Below are positions 1-14,529 of a DNA stretch of 64,000 bases, piece after piece. The stretch spans positions 33,811,007-33,875,006 of the forward strand of contig CM067086.1 in assembly GCA_034008185.1 (NCBI GenBank), in the 5' to 3' direction. The position numbers and the translations under genes are program-made. Position 1 is the stretch's first letter. Every line of letters begins with the position of its first letter. The notes under the pieces were generated by a model, which worked only from the letters and a program-made list of their open reading frames with translations, searched no databases and was not told the origin of the DNA. The stretch is from Gorsachius magnificus. Taxonomy: Eukaryota > Chordata > Aves > Pelecaniformes > Ardeidae.

Positions 1-120
1 TGCAGATTATTTGAAAACTCGCTGGTTTCCTGAGGTAATATTCATTTTTTAAAAACTATATCAAAAATAACTAAAATGATACACGGCAAAATGACTTATG
101 GTTCTTGGGATAAGAAGTGA

Positions 121-740
121 GTTCTAGCAGCGTCCTGCAGCCCCGCAGTGCTGGAGGGAATATTCCTCCTTCCTATCAGCATCTGATGTCACTTCTCAAA
201 CAACAGGCTAGGGAAGCAGCAAAGTAACACCGGGAGTTAAAGCTTGGAGAAAGAGAATTGCCACCAAGATCTGTTCTTGTCACCAGACCCCTCAACAGCG
301 TGAAGCTGGTGGGAAGTGAGAGACTGCCAGCCTACTGTCTTTAAGAGTTCGCAAAGTTGTGAAAAAAATATTCCTGGAGAAGCAAGGGAGGGTTGGAAAG
401 GGTGAGAAAAGAGAGGACAGGAGAGCCTAGGATACCATAAGGGAGTCAAAGCAGATGCTTGTGTCCTCCGGTTCCTTGGAGCAGGACACAAGCAAACCAG
501 ATTTCTAGAGACTAATGTGAAAACTAGGAGAAGGTTCCTGCTGGCTCTTACTCGGAACATTGTCTGCCATTCTGGGAGCCATCCGGCACAGGGGCAAGCT
601 GATGGCGGGAGCATGGGAGCAAGGTGCTCTCCCACAGAGTCCCTCTTCGATTCCACCACTGGTCTTGCACAGGTGAAAGAGGCCACTGACTCAAGGGATG
701 CTGCCCTGCCTCTGCAGTTAGACATAATTTTGCATAATTA
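121..740. other. Unclassified GC-richer patch
   Basis: This segment is visibly richer in G and C than its surroundings and keeps a 162-codon minus-strand frame open (725 to 237). The encoded peptide has no domain, signal or repeat that I recognise, and no convincing splice sites flank it. An old, decayed interspersed repeat is the likeliest explanation, but I cannot name a family. Confidence 0.3.
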
Positions 741-1723
741 GGGCATCTCTGAAGATAGCAGAAGTAGTAATATTAAATCTGGAGAGATTAAAAGCTAAAG
801 TTAAAAGAGTACTACAATTCTTTTAAGCGTAGGAAGACTTCATTATGAAATTATGACAGGGTTCATTATGACAGAATATTCTCTCCAGTTCCTAGTTGGT
901 ACTGGATTCAAAAGCCTAATTAAAACCACACAGACTCATAATAAACTAGAAACTGTGGCAGAGCTAGGAAAAGCGAGGTCAAGTGAGTTGAATTAAAGAA
1001 AAGAGGCAGGAAATCCTCCTTCTTACTCTAAGCTATGACAATGATTTATTCCCTTACTATGGACCTTACAGATGTAGTCAAGTCCTTGTTCTTAATCTGT
1101 GAGAGAGTGACAAAAGGTTCCTGTCAACTGGCATTTAACCATTCTCCCAGTACAGAAAGAGCAGGAAGCAGCAGCTACGACACACTGTGGTAATGCTGTA
1201 CTGATCCAATGGCTTTTTTAGCTTGGCGTTTTGAATTAAGAGATATATAAAATTTCTTATTTAGCTCCTTTGATTCACTGTGTTTATGAACATAGCTCTA
1301 CATTCAAACCTTAATGTTTCTGAGCCTCAGCAACAGTGTTTATTTTCCCTGTTATTACATGGACTCTGAGAATTACTGTAGGTAGTATTAGTGATGTTTT
1401 AGTACTTAATTACTACCAAATTTAATACTGAATGCAGTATTACTGAAGAGTAATACCCCTATCAAATGAAGTGATGGAAGCAAAGACTAAATATGATTCA
1501 GCTTTTCTTTTTTTTTTTTGATAAGGAGGAAAAGGAGTTTGAGCAGTTCTATGAAAAAGCTGGATGCTGGTACTGAGATCAGTTTTTGGTTGGTATGTTG
1601 AACTGAATCAGATCATGAAGGACCCAGACAATTTTTTTTCCCCATTCCTTACAATTCTTCTTAATTTTTTTCAGACCGGTGCATATTTAGAAATAAAATC
1701 TAGGCAGGTGGGCAATATGATAG

Positions 1724-2280
1724 AAATGCCAGGCATAAAAGCAAGTGGACGAGACAGCAAAAGAGCAAGTATCAGTGAGTAAGCAGACTCAAAAGAGCAG
1801 CAAGGGGACACTGTAACCAAGAAGCAGGTGAAAAGGCAGGAGGAAAATGCCAGGCATTCAGCAAGTCGATAAAGCGGTACCAAACAGTCAGCAGGTGTGC
1901 CAAGCAGCAGAAGAGCAACTCTGCAAAGTCAGCAGATGCACTCAGCAGGAAGGTGATGCCAGGCACTCAGAGCAGGAGACAGGGCAGCAGAAGGCCAATG
2001 CCCATGTACAATCAGGTCGAAAGGACAATAAGGAGGCGATACATGCTGCTCAACAGATGGACAGGGCAGTAGGTAGTCAGTGGCAAGCCATTAGCTGGTC
2101 AAGAGGTAATGCCAGACAGTCAGGCAAAGGGCCAAGATTTTGGGAGGGGGGGAATAAAAGAGTAAGCCGCCCCAGAGGCAAGGCAGCAAAAGACCAAAGC
2201 CCATGAACAATCCGACGCGACTGTCGGCAAGGTCAAAACGTAAGCCTGCCAACTGATTGACAGGGCAGCAGGGTGGCAGT
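1724..2280. repeat. Degenerate CAG-rich tandem repeat
   Basis: The motif ATGCCAGGCA (or ATGCCAGACAG) recurs near 1726, 1847, 1955 and 2108, each followed by CAG/CAA-rich sequence. A longer unit repeats at about 200 bp: the stretch starting agggcagcagaaggcc at 1981 matches aaggcagcaaaagacc at about 2180, and gatggacagggcag near 2056 matches gattgacagggcag near 2255. The array is diverged and includes indels. It creates a glutamine-rich 119-codon frame on the + strand (1847-2206), which I read as a by-product of the CAG repeats rather than a gene. Confidence 0.6.
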
Positions 2281-5200
2281 GCTTTTTCAGTAACTTAGGA
2301 TACCATGAGTGAAACAGTCCCAAGAATCTAGATGCTCACCCTCTGGTAATATCATTAGATCACGAAAATCCACAGGAGAATAGCACACAAATGAAACAGC
2401 AGATGAGTCTGACCCTAGCACCTGGGGAGGCCATGGGACCTTCCTATAAAACAAAAATATGAGAATCCACAAGAAAATCAAACAAATGGGAAAAATGTGT
2501 CTAAAAACTGTTTCTGATGATGATTAAAAAAGCAAAAAAATACTAGCAAAGAATTAGTTTGGAAATGATTGGGTGGGATTGAAGATGTTGCTTACCCCTC
2601 TCTGGAGCCCACATAATGGGAATGTTGGGAATTTCTGCAGCAGAAAAACAGAAGAGAAAAGGGATTTCTGACTCCCAGTTCAAGGAACGCATGTCAGTTT
2701 AGGACTGGGTAACCTCTTCGGGCAAAAAATAAGAATTCAACTGAATCTTTGCCCATTCCCAGATACATGCCTTTATTGACACTTGTGAAAAATTTAAGAA
2801 GCCCACATCACTTTCACCTCATGACATCCCACCCTTATTCCCCGAAACCACACTTACCTCTAGCACAAGGTGTGTAAGAGGGGAAAGGGGATGGTCTTGT
2901 GAGCTCATTCCCATATCCACTGCAAAATAACTTGTGAAGATGAACAGGAGCACCCATTAGCCACTGCCGGCCATTTGTGAGATAAACTGAAGTCATTAAC
3001 TGTTACTCATCACTAGTGTAGGCTGGTGTTTGAATCTGGCTTAGATACACCTACACTCTAATGAAAAGAATTAGTCTTACAAGTCTTTGCGGGGTAACCC
3101 TCTTCTATGGCAAGAGCTGCAAAAGTACGAAACTTATCAACATCTTTTTTTACCTTGAATCTCCTCTTCTCTTTAACTTAAGCACTCTGTTATTTACCGT
3201 GGTTGGTTTTTTAGACAAATTAAACCATGTTTCAGAAATCTTTGCTGCTCTATTTCAGAAACACATCATGAACTCTGGAATGTAAGAACTGAGGAAATCC
3301 CAGCAGTAATAAAATTCAGTAATTTAACTGTCATTTCAGTCACGAGTCTTTTTATTCAGTAAGTATCTTCCTAGTAACTAAAAGTCAACCAACCAGGAAT
3401 TAAACTTCACTATTTCTGTCCTCTTCAAAGTCCACATTGTGCGTATACTTATCTGTCTGCACATTAACTTCTTATTGGTAATGCTGAAAACCTACATCTC
3501 ACTTTGATAATGCAATAATACGCAACAAGAAGCCAACTCTTCCCTCTCCTGCAAACTACAGAGAACCTTAGACACAATAAAGGAATCATTAGTTCTGCTG
3601 AATTAGGATTTGGAAAACAGAGACAGAATCCATATGAATTTGCCATGTACTCATACGCAACAAAGCTTTTAAGGAATACAGTAGTAACAGGCTAAGCCGA
3701 CAGAACATTATTTATACTGATCCTCTGTGTATCAGCCACTTAGTGTCTTTCTAGCTGAGCAAGGCACAGGAATAATAGAGGCTAATATAACTTCAAATTT
3801 AGAAATTGGGATCATAGAAATGGATTTTCTTCCATATACAAACTTTCCTGTATCAATCACTACTATTTGTGCTTAGAACAGAATGACAGGAAATTTAGGC
3901 AGAGGAGACCAAGTGATTTCCATCATATAGTTAGTAACGGCATAAACCAGCCAGGAATAGCACACACTGACTGGACTAGAGTAGATATTAATATTATAGA
4001 GTTTAAGGTACTTAGAGCATACATTAGCATTTTTATCAAATTCTGTGATTTTGTGGCCAGCAGCAACTACATTTAGCTGCACCACATTGAGAGCAAAATT
4101 GCTAGCACCTTCTCTCCAAAGGGAGACCTTTCGAGGCTCAAGGAAAATGAACTATGACAAACTGATCTCAGCGAACCATAAGAAAATGTTTATTTGTGGA
4201 AGAAAAGATGGACTTTTAAAATCTAGTGAAAGTTTAAATGTCAGTAATAAATAATTAACGGTAGATTATGCACCTTACTATTAATTTGGGTATTCTCATT
4301 ACAAAATAGTTGGGAAAAAGAATACATGCATGAAGTGACAAGAAGCTAAAATATCTGTGAATGGTCTAAATTAAGGTTAAAAAGTAATTATTTTCTTGTC
4401 CATAACTGGTAACACTTTCATGCCCAATTGTGACAATAGTAATTTTGGTTTTCTATTCTGGTACTTACACTGAGTTAACGTTTTGTTAAAGCATCACTGC
4501 TCCACGTGGTAGCAACTAGCAGAAGCAGGCAAAGGACCAGTTATAATCCTAAGAATAACTGCTGAAGCCAACTGCTTTCCAAGACTCTTCTAGTTTCTTT
4601 CCACTTAGTGGCTGGAAGAGCTCCCACACAGCAGGCACGGAGCAAATGAGAATTCTCTACTCTTTAATAAGTATTAGTTTTAATGATCAACTCTCTTAAT
4701 AGTGAGTAATTTTGCTATTCTGGTGTGCTTATGCCAAAAGGACTAATTCACTCAATTTTTGATACATCTTAAATCCAAAGTAGTATTTGCCCTCTATTCA
4801 TCATTTCTGTAGGCTGCCTTCACAGAGAAATCTTCCTAACGTGTCTATACATTTTTTTGTTAATTTCCTCCATATCGAGCTTTCATTAAACTCTTTGTAA
4901 TAGACCGTGACCAGAAAAAAATGACACACTAAGGGCAAGAATTGCATAATTACAGGCCTGAAAATGTTTTCAAGATTATTTTTCCTTAACCTGATGTTTA
5001 ATTTTGTTCAGTTCCCTATTATCTGCTGTGAAGAGATGTTTTAATGGAAACTATTTTTAGAAATGCTGAAAAGGAAAAAAATTCCAAAAGTTCTAAATTG
5101 AAAATTTCGTTATGCAGAAGTCCAGTGGCGGCATATGTTTCTCCCCCAGTTACATAAAGGACTGCAACATTTATCCACTCTAGCGGCTACACTGCTAATA

Positions 5201-6312
5201 GGAGTCAAACCAGTTAATTTAAGCTAACAGAGAGATGGCCATAAGCTTTGGTCCCTACTGTGAAAATATGGCTAAAAGGCATCAGTAATGCCAAGAGGAG
5301 GAGAACCCTTCTCTTTACCCTGATAAAAAGTAAATTATAATCATATTGTTCTTCTGGGTGTATTTTTGAAAGCATTTGGGATCACTGGGATATGAACCAT
5401 TTGTCCACCCACAGGATATGGTGAGACTTCTTCCAACTTCTGTTCTGAAATCAGCTTGGAATAAAAAACTCAATTGCAAAATTTAAGATAAAAAAAGCAA
5501 GATTTCCTGGCTCATTACGATGACTTTGTTTCCCATTCTACGAAACATTCAAATCCCTTACTGCTGTTTCACTACTGTTTTCTTCTTTTCAACAGAGCTT
5601 GCAAATATTGCATACATGTTTGAAAGACAGAACACAAAACTTCTTTTTGCTATTTGAGAGTATTAAGGAAAGCTAAAATAAAGCAAATAAAAGTTGATCC
5701 TCAACGCGGCAAAAATGCCCAACTGCTTAACAGGAAGTCTACTAGTATTATCTTTAGGATATGATGGTCAGATGACTTTACACAGAAAGTTAATACATCT
5801 GTTAAATAATTTAAAATATATTTGCCCCATCATCATCAGCCAATATTATTAGAGTTATGCATTTTCAAAAAAGAGACAGAGAAGCAACTCGTGTAATCCT
5901 TTTGGATACAGGAAACAAAATAGCTTATTTATTAATTTCAGGATCCATTTGATTCAAACTATCTTCTCATTTAACGTATATAGAACATAAGGCTAGAATC
6001 TAGTTTGGCCTTCCGCACAGAGTAATTCATTAAATATCATCCATGACTTCTGTAAGAAGTACAAGGTAACTTGAGTTTTATAAGACATCTCTCCCACAGT
6101 CAATCACTTTGGATTTGACAGGATTAAAGCAGAGAATACAGTTCTTCTTTAGGGAATTTGTGTGATTAATCTCTCATTGCTAAACAAACCAACCAACCCA
6201 AACACATAAAAACCTTCCATTGCAATGATTTTCTTACTAGACTTTTCTGGCTTGAGCTTCCTATCACCATCTATTGTTACAATTCTCTTTAGCTGACTAA
6301 GAAAGCTCTTGG

Positions 6313-6410
6313 TACCTTACATTATTATTTCCCAAATAAAATACAGCAATTTAATACAGTAATAAAGTATATACCTTACGTTATTATTTCTCAAAGAAAG
6401 TATAGGTAAA
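6313..6410. repeat. Local imperfect duplication, about 59 bp
   Basis: The stretch starting taccttacattattattt at 6313 is repeated as taccttacgttattattt at 6372, with related but diverged sequence after each copy. It is a small AT-rich tandem duplication with no evident function. Confidence 0.45.
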
Positions 6411-6862
6411 AATCAAGTTACTTCCCAGTGTTCTTCATGATAAACTAAACAGACTGAGTTGTGTAACTCTCACAGAAAGCATCTCTCCTAGCCATCATCT
6501 ATTTCTTTAACCCTTTTCTGTATCCACTGTGACATCTGAAACTTTTTAAAAAGGGAACGTCACAAAAATATGCAGCTTTCCATTTTAGACACATCAATCC
6601 CATATACAGAGACAAAAGTATCCTCTGTATTCCTGTTCCTTTTTTTCCCCACCATCTTCATACTTGTCTATGTTGGGAAACCTAGACAGAAACAAGATGA
6701 GAGACGTATGTTCTTTCAATCTAGTATCTCAGCTGGATGCACAGACAAGCAAAGACATTCAAAACTGCAGAATATCAAGAATTTACCAAGCCCTCTTTAT
6801 TTATCAAAATTAGCATTCTTCAGGAATGCTCTCTCTGCATATATTTCCTCCTTCCTTTAGGG

Positions 6863-6863
6863 T

Positions 6864-6894
<31 letters not shown>

Positions 6895-6898
6895 GGGG
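6863..6898. repeat. T11-G25 homopolymer tract
   Basis: Eleven T (6863-6873) run straight into twenty-five G (6874-6898). The G run could form quadruplexes and its length is likely to vary or to be miscounted by sequencing. In the GPHN transcript it would be read as a C run. Confidence 0.9.
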
Positions 6899-9800
6899 CA
6901 GCTTTGGGGTGGGGAGAGGGGCTTCTTTTTTTTCCTGTAACCTCTGATATTTGAGTAAATGGAGCTGAAATGGGATCTGGCTTCCTTCCCTCTCACATTT
7001 CGCACTATAGCTGTCCTGGCAGCTCACAGGTGTTTCCATGCAGTGACTGCAGTTGACGATAGCACAACTAAGCTCTTCAGTGATGCTGGCGTGTTACCAA
7101 GTTTTCCTGAGAAACTCAAACAAGAGAAGACAAAGCGCACTTTTTAGCACTTCGTAAGTCAGCTAAATCAGTTTGGAATTTCCCAAGACAGGGCTACTTC
7201 TGTAACCTGACTGTGTACTACGTACTACAAATAATCTGCATACTGCTGCTTCTCGAAGAAAGCTGTAATAGTTGTTTAGTGAAAACTGTTCTGCAACTAA
7301 ATGTATCGATTCTGCTTTTTTAAAGGAAAAGGCACACAATATATTTGGATTTTCACAACACCAAATACAACGTTTCAAATAATAGATTTTATTGAAAAAT
7401 TAAAGCAGACTGGATAAAGACCTAATCACATCAGCTAGGGACTGTCTGGAAGACTAAGAAAAAGGGAATGGTACATTATAGAGTTGCTGATAAACTTCCA
7501 ACAGAGTAGCACTGAATTTGGAAGGACTCTGTCACAGAACAGTCTATTCCAGTCAAGCATATTTGTTGCCTAGATGCACCTGGCAAGGTTTCATAATTCA
7601 GACTCTTTAGAAGCAAGCTGGAAAAATATTTTTATAAGAAATATGGAGAACAATAGTTCTCAAAAGGTCTGATGGTAAGTTACAGGATCAGGCATTGTAC
7701 ATACATGGCACACTTCATTATACAATAGCTCTATACAGAAATCAAACTTAATGGGGAACAAGATCTCCATTAAGAGATACAGAAAACTACAGTATTAAAA
7801 TAGACTACAAAAATAAATGCTGAAACAGGTTATTAAATTGGAGGGTATCTTGAATATCGAAGGGTGAAAAACTGAAACAACAGCCTGGGTAATTAGAGGG
7901 TGTACGATTTCATAGCATTCCTGCCAAAAAATGACTAATGTCCCATGTGAGATGAAGACTCCATTCCTCCTCACTATGGAGGCATCCTGAAGTGACAGTT
8001 TGTAAAAAGAAAATTAGTTTCTTTTGGACCAGTCCCAACACTAAGATGTTTTTGGTATGGCACTAAGAACAGTTGAATAGCACTGAAGAACAACAGGAGT
8101 ACTCCCATATCCACAACAAACAATACTAGAAATCTTGCTGCTCTGGAAAGGTGCTATTTGAACCAGGGAGGATGAAAAAACCTACATGTTATTCCTAGTT
8201 TAAATTATTGTCTCTTAAATGGAAATTGTTATTTGAAATGTTTCTGGACTTTGGTTAATCTGGGAGGAACATGGCTGTAACATGACATACCCTGTTGTGT
8301 CATTAACAAAGTTGAAGAGAAAGCGAACAGATAGAACACATGAAAATTACAAATAATAGAGATTAGGAGGGTTGTCAACATTATGTGGGACAGAGAAATG
8401 GAAGGATACAGACATTAAAATAGTCTGTAGAAATAAAATGGAATTTGAGGAAAAATTCACACTAAATTATAAGGAGAAACTTGGGCAACAGCAATAGTGA
8501 AAGATACCTTAGGGAACTGGGAAAAGCCAGGTGACAGAAAATTTGAAATTTGTATTGATTATAAAAACACTGGTGCAATTTTGAATTGAACATACAAAGA
8601 CTTTATATCACAGCAGAATAGAGAATTTCTTCTCTCCAGACACACTTTTGTGTGGCTACGTTTGGAGTATTTTATTCATTTTGAGCATGCTTTTTTCCAG
8701 AAAAAAGCTGACAAAGAGGAGGGAGTTCCAGAGAACGACTATTTCTTTTCATGCACTAGAGACTTCCATGAAAGAATAAACAAATACGCATATATTGTCA
8801 GATTAAATGAAAACAGGTGTATGTCTAAATATGTTTTAAAAGTGCATAAATATTGGAAGTAAGAACCAAAAGGAGCATTCATAATTTTTCCAGAGCATTG
8901 AAAAAGGAAGAAGACTTAAGGAAACATCTGTCTGGTTTTACATGATGGAAAAGAGCTTTTTATGCTTCTTCTGAAGTCTTATCTTACAATTTCAGGACTG
9001 ACAATTATCTGCAACATGGCCAAACTATTTGTGAATACACATAGCGACACAGCTCAAAGATGTCTAGCATCAGCTAAGGCACAATAAGGTGACTTCTATT
9101 GCTATTATCTCAGTATATAAAATTAGTCTCGTAGGGGAGCAAACCAGACTGGCGAGCCACACTAGAGACGAAGGATAGGAAAACAGCTAGAAGACTCTGT
9201 TGGGGCAAACAAGTGAATTTTTTGGATGTACAATTTTGCAAAAGAATAAATGTAAAAATAGAGAAGACAGAAGATAAAAAGCTGCACAGAGCACCTGTAT
9301 AAATGAGATTTTTCCTTTCTCCCTTGTATTGACCAACAGCAATCAAGAAAACACATTTCTATATCAAAGGACACCTACTGATAGATAAAAATGCTGCCAC
9401 ATTATTTAAATATTTTCACAGAAGATAATGTATATTATCATTAACGTTCTGTAAGAACCATAACTGCCTACCACTCAAGTTTTGTAGTTCCAAGGAAAAA
9501 ACATTCGCATCTCGAAATACAAAAGTTCCCTAAATAAATTAACTTTGGCCATATGTAAAGCCCTGATCTCTGTCGAGTAACAAACACTTTTAAAATCAAC
9601 GGTGTATGAGCATTTCCAGTATGGATTTAAACACTACCCCCATAAATTACAGGCAAAACAAGATAGTCAAAAAAAGTGGTTGTATCTACAAAATGAAGCC
9701 TATACTTTGGCTTTAGTCCAAATGTGAACTACTACCAACTGCCATAATAGACGAAGAGTTGCAGCATTCACTAGTAACATCTACAAGACAGTTCCCTTCA

Positions 9801-12723
9801 AATTCAGCCATCCATTTACGTGAATTTGGGGTTTTAAATATCCACATGCATTTCATCACTTCTAGTCACGTAGACAAGAAGGCGAAGGATATTCACACTG
9901 CTGAATTCAATTGACCCTCACCCCTCCAAATGTGAATCATAGTAACTAATTCAAAAGCTTCGCCCCACCCACTGACTAAACTGAGGCTATAAATTTAGGG
10001 ACCAGAGACAGATAAGGAAAATAAGATATTGTGAATACCTGTAGAATCATCTGTTCCATTATAAGAAAAAGAAGTCATTACACGTCATTGAAACAACTGT
10101 AATAACCTGCTACGATTCTGATATAGTGTTCAAAAGGCAAAATGAGTGGGGAAACCCAGAAATTTTTATTGAAACTTAATCATAAATTTCTGAAGTTTCA
10201 AGAGGTTATTTTAAATAGGCAATTTAATCAATAATTACAATATTCAATTAACATTACTTCTTTGGGCTGTAAATACTCTCAGAAACTAGCTTTATCTTAC
10301 ACAGTACAATAGCAGGTATGTATCTATGCTCAGAAAAGAAAGCAGAAAAATGTGTTTTCTAATCAAGAGTACAGGAGGATCAAGGAGAAGCAGGACTGAA
10401 TCATTCAAGCTGAAATATGACCCAAGGGACTACTCTCCCTACTCTCAGGAAAAATGCTAAAATGTCTTGCAGTATCAGATTCAATTACTACCAGTTTTAA
10501 AACCGTGTCTTAAAGATGACATCTCAATAGCACAATGTCATGATCACATCATTTCATTATCATTTTGGTAATGAGAGGAGAGCATGCTCGACGAATACCA
10601 TACATGGAAGAGATTAAAACTATTTCCTACATCAATGCACGTTTCCCTGAAGGCTTGCTATTGCACATTTCATGTTGACATAATGAATTTTTCATTTTGA
10701 ACTGGTTCTCTCATTGACCCAAAAGACATAAAATATGGGGCCAAAACTTATGCTTCTTCCTATGTTTTTGTTATGACACCTACTGGCAAACTAATTTTCT
10801 TCCCTTAAAACATTTGTTTGAATGAATGATCTAATAAACCCTATCATAAGAACAAACCTTATCATTGCCACTTTGTAATAAAAACTGGGATTCAATCTCT
10901 CCACTGTGATTTAAGTTTAGTCTTGCAAGTTAATCCAACTTAAATGAGTGAAAAGTGAATATTACTGTCCTATATAAATTATTTTTAAGTATTTTAATAA
11001 TTCAATAGTCAGAACACTTAATTCTGTTATAACCAACTGAAGTCTTGCATACCTATTATGTTTAAAAACAATGCACTTTTTCTTTAGTACAAGTTAATAA
11101 TGATTTTCATATCAATGTCTTTTGATTCTAAAAAGATACTTCAACAACTCAGATAATTTTTAAAATGGCTCACTGTAACATCAAAACTAATCAAACAAAT
11201 CATTACCACCTGTCAAATTATCAGTTTGAGTAACAGCAATGAAGCAATGTAAGGAAAATACTAGGTGTTTATGTGGAGTTCTCATTTGTCTATTTCTTGT
11301 CTCAAATCCTGTTTGAGAAACTCTGGCTAATTTTTGGCAGTGGCTTCAATGCTTCTGCTTCCTCTGGCACTACTGCCTAGGCTCAACCCTGCATAAAGGT
11401 AATAAATCAGGAAAACTGAAGCAGAGATTCAGCCCTCCTTTTACACAGTGCTGGGAATACAACCTTCAAAACCATTAAGTTAGTTTGGAAGTAAGAGACC
11501 GATTCAACTGACACACTTTTCACTTTTGTGTTGCTTTAGCACAGTGAATCATCTGCAAAGGCAGTTTCACTAGCTAGCACACTGTGGTTATCTTACACTG
11601 TTCCCATTTTCTGATACCCAGATTTTAGTTACTGAAGCTTTCTAGTATGTAATCTAAAAACACCAGAAGTAATGTACAGGAACATTGTCTTTACAGGTTT
11701 GTTTAGGTACACAAATAAATTAAAAAAATATTAAAAAATATTTTTAGCTTCCTAATGGAAAAAAAGTTAAACTGCAGCCACAGTTGACAGAACACATTTG
11801 TAAGTAAAAAGCATTGTAGGCATGTTATAACGAACTCAAATCAACTCTAAATTGAAAGTCAAAGCAATTGAAAACTTATATGAGTACTTAAGAGAAATCT
11901 AAATATGTTAAATTATGGAAATAAACACTTCAGACACTCAATCTTAATTCTGCCCTTTAGTGAACATAAGCAAACCAAAAAAAGTATGTGATTTGAAAAA
12001 TTCATATTAATCTAATTTGGAACCATAAATACAAAAATACTTCAAACAGCAATCACAGAGTCATTTCATATTACAACTCATGGCCATGAAGTTATTAGGT
12101 TAAGTTTCCTTTTTTTTTTCCTTACCTTAGCTCCTTATAAGTGGAATGTAACCAGATTTCCTGTGCAACATTTACTTGTGCAGGTTACCACCATCTCTGT
12201 GCCTGTTTAGCTTTTTTTGACAATGTGGGGTCAAGCAAAGCCACAGCAACTTTGCACAGAATTTTTTCCCCCTGCTATCTGCCTCTCACACTCTAACCTC
12301 TAATGCAGTGGTGGTCAATGCAGTAGCCTGCAAGGGAGAATTAAAGGATCTCTCTTACCTGCTTTTCCTTGTGCAGGACACAACAAAAGTCATACAAGTT
12401 TGTGCTTAGCAGTGTTGTACTGCAGTGCTAAGGAAAATTAAGCCAAAAAGCCATTAGAAATTTGTTTTGTAAGGGTACTGGAACTCTATTATACTATGCC
12501 ACATTTTAGTTTGAAAATCGTTTTGGATCAGAACCCAAGGTCAGAGTAATTCTCTTTTGCTGTGTTGCCTATTGCTTTTTCTGCTTCCAAGTTGTGTATC
12601 ACTTGACCCATCCAGAGATACTGCAAAGTAAATTTACAAAGGAAATTTCAAAAAAATATCACCCCCTTCCCCCAGACTCATAAGTTTCTACACCAAAGGG
12701 CAGATTTTCTTATTTGAGGACTA

Positions 12724-12909
<186 letters not shown>

Positions 12910-14529
12910 TTAAAAACAGACACACACAATAAATACAGGGAAATGTAAAATTACTCATGGCTCTTTATACAAAGAATTTAAACCACTATTTATAACCAAC
13001 ATAGGACAGAATAATTCAAGTATCCATCATAATATTTTTGGAAATGGAAACTGAAATTCTGTTCTCCATCTCTTGACCTGAAATGGAAAACAAGAATTAA
13101 GTTATTCATTTATATCACTGTTTATTTTGATTTTGAGATATAAATATAATGCTTTGACATATATTAATATGTGCATTTATTGCAGATTACACTGCTGAGT
13201 CCTATTACAGTACTTTGGTTTCTGTGCTCTGCTTTTTAATAGCCTGAAAAAAGCAAGAACCATATATTTGTAAACTTATCTACCAAAGGATGCAATAATC
13301 CACCCGGTACAGCAAACCAAAAGTTTACCTATGATCATCTTTTCTACGATCCCTACAACATCTCAATAGGACTGTGCATACCAATTCCAAGGCTGGACTA
13401 AGAATGCTTGATAAATCTGTCATGTAAATTCAATGATTTAGAATACTGGAGAACTCAGGATACTAGAGAGAAGTGTTTAATTTTATTTGCATTCATTTTT
13501 TAAATGACACCTTAAACTAGTTTTCAAACGGCAATACAAATTTGACATAAGCAGAAAATTTATTTAGTCTCAATATGATTATATCACTTAGCTAGCACAG
13601 CAGCAGAATGTTTGCTTGGGGCTCAGAATTAGCTGCGTCACATGAAGTACACTCAGGTATTGCACAGTAGAGTATCCATCTGCAGGGATCAGTCAGATCA
13701 ATTACTTAGCTACCCTTATTCTAGCAAAGAAACCTCATTCTTTGAAAAAGCTCAGGGCACATTTATGTTTCTGGAGTATTATATTGGGGAGGAACGAACT
13801 GTTTTGGTGACGGTTGGCTAGAAGTTTATTATTTATCATAAAGTTAGATCTGAGCAATACACTGATTAAAAAAGCTTAAAATGTTGTTGATGGTCATAAA
13901 ACTGTCCATAACATTTTAAAAAGTACTACCAATTCACACTAATCCTCAGGTGTACGTTCTGCAGACTTAGCGCTGCCATCTAACTTCCAAGTAAGAGAAA
14001 GCTTCTTCCAAATTGCAGGTAGAACAAACTGGTGTCTGCCTGCAAGCTCCATCATGCAAACATATCCAAGGATTGCTTGAAGAAGTGGCAAAGCCAAAGG
14101 TTCTGTCTCTATTTCTCCTTTCTTTACTCACTCCTCCCACTTCCCATTTTGCATTATCTCATCTTTATTAAAATCACATTCATATTTTTACTCTCCCCAT
14201 TTGGAGGACGACACTCTACTTAGGTGGGCTGTAAATTACCAGAAGTTTCTGATTATATGAACATTTCAAATAAACTCAACAAAAACCCCACACATCTCAG
14301 GCATAAATGCATTAAGTCTGAATTTGACTTACGTTTTGAAAAAATGTGACTTACAGTAGTAAAAAGCATTTAAAATCTTAAAATTGTTTGTTTCAAGAAC
14401 ATAGATATAGATCAGAAAAATTATTTTTAAGAGGTGGCATCTTCTCTGTTTTTTTCATCTGGAAACACATGTCTTCGAAGACCTACAAATTTGAGAGAAT
14501 AGTTGAGAAGTTCAGTGTAAAAATGGTGT

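Noticed and set aside
237..725. 162-codon minus-strand ORF
   Set aside because: The peptide is unrecognised and low in structure cues. A decayed repeat fits the local composition better.
1847..2206. 119-codon glutamine-rich + strand ORF
   Set aside because: It is explained by CAG-rich tandem units. Start and stop fall within repeat units and no gene context is present.
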